Part shown: positions 6,002 through 8,690 of the stretch, piece by piece
How positions within the stretch are numbered: the stretch's first letter is position 1
Layout: each line of letters begins with the position of its first letter
Origin: Trebonia sp.
GTDB lineage: Bacteria > Actinomycetota > Actinomycetes > Streptosporangiales > Streptosporangiaceae
DNA length: 8,690 nt
Direction of reading: 5' to 3'
Assembly: GCA_030038035.1 (NCBI GenBank)
Contig: JASHPP010000134.1
Coordinates: forward strand, 1 to 8,690
The notes under the pieces: model-generated
The model's database searches: none
Told to the model about the DNA's origin: nothing
What the model saw: the letters and a program-made list of their open reading frames with translations, nothing else
Made by a program: the position numbers and the translations under genes

Positions 6002-6791
6002 CGCCTGACGCGAACGCCACCGTGCCCGAGTTGAGCGCCATCGTGCCTCCGTCGACGGTGAGCACCGCGCCGGTCACGAACGAGGCCTCCTCGCAGGCGA
6101 GGAACAGGCACACTGACGCGACCTCCGCGGGTTCGGCGTGACGTCCGAGCGGCGCGATCGAACCCATCTTCCTGCGCTCGCGGTCGACCGGCTCGCCGGT
6201 CACCGCCGCGACGCGCTCGAACAGCGCATCGGACATCGGAGTCCGCACCAGACCGGGGCAGACGGCGTTGCAGCGAACCCCCTGCGGGCCGTAGTCGACC
6301 GCGACCGACCGCACCAGGCCCAGCAGCGCGGTCTTGGCGGTCGTGTAGGAGACCGTCTGCGGCGCGCCCGTCAGCGCGCCGACCGAGGAGACGACGACGA
6401 CGGCGCCGCGCGAGGCGACAAGCGCCGGCAGCGCCGACCGGGTGGTCGTGGCGCAGGTGTGCAGGTTTGCCCGCAGGCCGCGCTGCCAGCCCTCCGGCGT
6501 CAGGTCCCCGAGCGAGCCGCCGCCAACGTCGGCGCCAGCGCAGGTCACGAGCACGTCCAGGCCACCGAACGCGTCGACCGCGACGCTGACGGCTGCCTGC
6601 GCGTCGCCGGGCTCGGCCGCGTCGCCGCCGACGGCGACCCCGTCCAGTTCGGCTGCCAGCTCCCGAGCCCGGTCTTCGGCCAGGTCGAACAGCACGACGT
6701 GGGCGCCCTCCGCCGCGAAGCGGCGCGCCGTCGCCGCCCCGATCCCGCTCCCGGCGCCGGCGATCAGCGTCACCTTTCCGTCCAGTCGCAT
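5994..6791 (-). CDS. Short-chain dehydrogenase/reductase, classical type (SDR-C)
   Basis: This 265-residue classical SDR has the cofactor loop AGAGSGIG at 11-18, Asp36 favouring NAD, and an intact catalytic set Asn109, Ser136, Tyr149 and Lys153 (YTTAK). TCAG at 83-86 replaces the usual NNAG, and CAGADVGGG (84-92) matches SDR-A, whereas residues 14-60 match SDR-B, so the gene looks mosaic. The reading frame is open upstream to 7229, but that part is antisense to nothing and merely overlaps the previous gene in another frame. The start at 6791 is chosen because conserved SDR sequence begins there, GGAGGACAGGA lies just upstream, and the ATG overlaps the stop of the dehydrogenase before it by one base (TGATG). 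Likely an NAD-dependent alcohol dehydrogenase in the same pathway; substrate unknown. Confidence 0.9.
   Translation of the reverse strand: MRLDGKVTLIAGAGSGIGAATARRFAAEGAHVVLFDLAEDRARELAAELDGVAVGGDAAEPGDAQAAVSVAVDAFGGLDVLVTCAGADVGGGSLGDLTPEGWQRGLRANLHTCATTTRSALPALVASRGAVVVVSSVGALTGAPQTVSYTTAKTALLGLVRSVAVDYGPQGVRCNAVCPGLVRTPMSDALFERVAAVTGEPVDRERRKMGSIAPLGRHAEPAEVASVCLFLACEEASFVTGAVLTVDGGTMALNSGTVAFASGDA
6613..6752 (-). repeat. 140-bp block shared with SDR-B (copy 2)
   Basis: Counterpart of 4946-5085, in the same orientation and at the same place in the fold (codons 14-60 of SDR-C). Only five bases differ over 140, including at wobble positions, whereas flanking sequence such as 6588-6612 against 4921-4945 barely aligns. 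Confidence 0.8.
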
Positions 6792-7711
6792 CAGGTCCTG
6801 TCCTCCGGCACTGCCACGTTCCCGCGCTCTTCCCAGTAGCGCAGGGCTTCCGTGTGGTCGGGGTCGCCGCCCAGCGCGTCGGCCGCCTCGGCGAACTTGC
6901 GCCGCAGGAGCGACGCGAGCTCGGTGTCCCAGTCCATCGCGGCCGCCAGGTCCGAGGCGATCCCCAGGTCCTTGATCAGCAGCTTCAGCGAGAAGCCGGT
7001 CGCGAACCGCCGCGTCAGCGCCTCCATCGGGAGCGCGAACGCGGTGCTGAAGTTCCGCCCGGTGCCGGCGTTCAGCACCTGGAGCGTCGTCGCCGGGTTC
7101 AGCCCGAACTTCTGGCCGATGATCAGCGAGTCGAGCGCCGCGACCAGCCCGGCAGCCGACGTGTAGTTGTTGAGCGTCTTGGTCGCGTGTCCGGCGCCGA
7201 GCGGGCCAACCCGGAACAGGTGGTTGCACATCGTCCGGATGACCGGCTCGGCCCGGTCCATCGCGTCGGTGTCGTCACCGCCCAGCATGATCGTGATGTG
7301 CGCCGTGGCGGCGCCGCCGGGTTCGGGCATCGTCACCGGCGCGTCGAGCAGGGTGAGGCCGCGACCAGCCAGCTCGGCACCGAGCTCACGTGTTCCGAAC
7401 GGGTCCGAGGAGCTGGTGTCGATCACGATCGCTCCGCTGGCGAGCACGTCGGCCGCGCCCTCGGGTCCGAGGACCACCTCGCGCACGACGTGGCCGTTGG
7501 GCAGCATCGTCACCAGCACCTCGATCCCGGCCAGGCCCCGCGGGCTGGCGACCGCCCTGCATCCGTGCTCGCCGGCGAACGTCCGCGCTCGCTCCTGGTC
7601 GACGTCCTGGACGGTCACGTCATAGCCGGCCTTGACGACGTTGCCGCACATCGGCCAGCCCGCGTGTCCCAGACCGACGAAACCCACCTTGGGCCTGCTG
7701 CTGTCCACCAT
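6791..7711 (-). CDS. NAD-binding beta-hydroxyacid dehydrogenase family protein (3-hydroxyisobutyrate dehydrogenase-like)
   Basis: The 306-residue protein has the family's usual length and two domains. An N-terminal Rossmann domain shows VGFVGLGHAGWPM at 9-21, where the common GxMGxPM has Ala17 in place of Met, and Asp36 suggests NAD. A helical C-terminal domain follows the catalytic segment GHATKTLNN at 174-182, with the family's catalytic Lys178 and Asn182. The substrate-binding motif, normally DAPVSGG, reads DAPVTMPEPGG at 123-133, with different residues and apparently four extra positions, so the substrate may be unlike that of standard members. The ATG at 7711 has GAGGAG four bases upstream; a GTG directly after it has better spacing and would change the protein by one residue. 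The gene follows the aldehyde dehydrogenase by 34 bases and overlaps SDR-C by one base, so it is part of the operon. Expected reaction: NAD-dependent oxidation of a hydroxy acid, or the reverse reduction of a semialdehyde. Confidence 0.85.
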   Translation of the reverse strand: MVDSSRPKVGFVGLGHAGWPMCGNVVKAGYDVTVQDVDQERARTFAGEHGCRAVASPRGLAGIEVLVTMLPNGHVVREVVLGPEGAADVLASGAIVIDTSSSDPFGTRELGAELAGRGLTLLDAPVTMPEPGGAATAHITIMLGGDDTDAMDRAEPVIRTMCNHLFRVGPLGAGHATKTLNNYTSAAGLVAALDSLIIGQKFGLNPATTLQVLNAGTGRNFSTAFALPMEALTRRFATGFSLKLLIKDLGIASDLAAAMDWDTELASLLRRKFAEAADALGGDPDHTEALRYWEERGNVAVPEDRT

Positions 7712-7745
7712 CAGTCTCCTCAGGTGCCGGGGTCCGGTTTCGGCC

Positions 7746-8690
7746 CTACAGGGCGATCGTCACGACTTTCTCCTCGGTGCAGTCCTCGATACCGGACCAC
7801 CCGAGCTCGCGGCCGATGCCACTGCGCCCGGCGCCGCCCCAGGGAAGCCGCGGGTCGACGACTCCCCAGCAGTTCACCCACACGGCGCCCGCGCGCAGCT
7901 CGCGCGCGAGCAGGTGCGCGCGCGATATGTCCCGGGTCCAGATCGTCGCCGCCAGCGCGTAGTTGGTCCCGTTGGCGAGCCTGACCGCCTCGGCCGGGTC
8001 ATCGAACGGGATCACGGTGCCGACCGGTCCGAAGATCTCCTCCTGGGCGATCCGCATGTCGTTGGACGCGTCAGCGAAGATCGTGGGCCTGACGTAGTAG
8101 CCGCGGTCCCTGGCCCGCTCGCCGCCGGCAACGAGCCGCGCCCCCTCGCGCTGACCGATGTCGATGTAGCCGAGCACCCGCTCGAACTGCTTGCGGTTGA
8201 TCAGCGTCCCCATCTGGGTCGTCTCGTCGAAGGGATCGCCGAGCACGATCGAGTCGGCCGCGGCGCCGAGCCGCTGGACCACCTCGTCGTACAGCGACCG
8301 ATGCGCCAGCACGCGGGTGCCCGCCGCGCAGATCTGACCCTGGTTGGCGAAGATCCCGATCGCCGTGACGGTCAGGGCGGCATCGAGGTCGGCGTCGGGG
8401 AAGATGATCTGGGGGGTCTTCCCGCCGAGCTCAAGGGTGACGCGCTTGATCGTGTCGGCCCCGAGCTTGGCGACGATCCGCCCGACCTCCGGGCTGCCGG
8501 TGAAGGAGATCTTGTCGACGCCGGGATGCGACGCCAGCGCGGCGCCGGCGGTCTCCCCGAAGCCGGTCACGATGTTGACGACGCCGGGCGGGAAGCCAGC
8601 CTCCCCGATCAGCTTGCCGAGGTACAGGATCGTCAGCATCGCGTCCTCGGCGGGCTTGATCACGACCGTGCAGCCGGCCGCCAGCGCCGG
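7746..8690 (-). CDS. NAD(P)-dependent aldehyde dehydrogenase, N-terminus outside the window
   Basis: The frame is open to the right edge. The visible 314 residues are about the last two thirds of a roughly 490-residue aldehyde dehydrogenase. The first visible residues are PALAAGCTVVIKPAE, containing the cofactor-binding lysine (residue 12 of the visible part). FTGSPEVG follows at 63-70. The general base Glu87 in LELGGK and the catalytic nucleophile Cys121 in GQICAAGTR are 34 residues apart, as in known active members. EEIFGP and a C-terminal PWGGAGRSGIGRE complete the family. All visible catalytic residues are present, so it should be active, oxidising an aldehyde to an acid in the cytoplasm. 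The GTG at 8663 is internal, not the start. It is the first visible gene of the minus-strand operon, so the operon's promoter lies beyond 8690. Substrate unknown; general similarity is to betaine/aromatic aldehyde dehydrogenase-type enzymes. Confidence 0.93.
   Translation of the reverse strand, partial: PALAAGCTVVIKPAEDAMLTILYLGKLIGEAGFPPGVVNIVTGFGETAGAALASHPGVDKISFTGSPEVGRIVAKLGADTIKRVTLELGGKTPQIIFPDADLDAALTVTAIGIFANQGQICAAGTRVLAHRSLYDEVVQRLGAAADSIVLGDPFDETTQMGTLINRKQFERVLGYIDIGQREGARLVAGGERARDRGYYVRPTIFADASNDMRIAQEEIFGPVGTVIPFDDPAEAVRLANGTNYALAATIWTRDISRAHLLARELRAGAVWVNCWGVVDPRLPWGGAGRSGIGRELGWSGIEDCTEEKVVTIAL

Noticed and set aside
5093..6034. 313-residue plus-strand open frame opposite the GntR gene
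   Set aside because: Composition is shadow-like and the GntR frame has clear HTH and FCD sequence.
6792..7229. N-terminal extension of SDR-C in the same frame
   Set aside because: The extension is Arg/Gly-rich without homology and overlaps the well-supported dehydrogenase; the conserved SDR fold starts at the ATG at 6791.
6854..7984. 376-residue plus-strand open frame
   Set aside because: Lies antisense to the HIBADH-like and aldehyde dehydrogenase genes and has no family motif.
1..8690. tRNA, rRNA, CRISPR array, insertion sequence or attachment site
   Set aside because: No cloverleaf-like or regularly spaced repeats, transposase motifs or terminal inverted repeats were seen on reading the window.

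Overview
The window is very GC-rich (roughly 70% by eye), with GTG starts, purine-rich ribosome binding sites and strongly G/C-ending codons, which fits a high-GC actinobacterium (a soil-type genus such as Frankia, Pseudonocardia or a thermoleophilian is plausible, but the sequence does not fix the genus). It holds two unrelated parts: the start of a stress/signalling phosphatase gene at the left edge, and a catabolic-looking oxidoreductase cluster filling the rest.

Layout. 1-768 (minus): first 256 codons of a GAF plus SpoIIE/PP2C phosphatase, running off the left edge. 769-881: its upstream region, with a possible sigma-B-type promoter. 882-2174 (minus): group D flavin monooxygenase of the HsaA/HpaB type. 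2175-2298: divergent control region with a GTATAC-centred inverted repeat. 2299-3474 and 3474-4268 (plus): a short MetE/YxjG-like zinc methyltransferase overlapping by one base with a short-chain dehydrogenase (SDR-A). 4269-4317: convergent gap. Then a minus-strand operon, in transcription order: aldehyde dehydrogenase (8690-7746, N-terminus outside the window), 3-hydroxyisobutyrate-dehydrogenase-like enzyme (7711-6791), SDR-C (6791-5994), FCD-type GntR regulator (6001-5198) and SDR-B (5169-4318).

How the genes may work together (inference). The flavin monooxygenase would oxygenate a substrate using reduced flavin from a reductase not present here. The three SDRs and the beta-hydroxyacid dehydrogenase-like protein would oxidise alcohol intermediates, and the aldehyde dehydrogenase would turn an aldehyde into an acid. 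The MetE-like protein would do thiol or methyl transfer chemistry on an intermediate. The GntR/FCD protein is the likely local regulator, with the 2175-2298 region as its most obvious target. The substrate cannot be read from the sequence.

The most unusual signals are the MetE-like/SDR translationally coupled pair divergent from a flavin monooxygenase, a 140-bp nearly identical DNA block shared by SDR-B and SDR-C but not by the rest of those genes, an altered substrate-binding motif in the beta-hydroxyacid dehydrogenase-like protein, and a possible sigma-B-like promoter in front of a sigma-factor-pathway type phosphatase.
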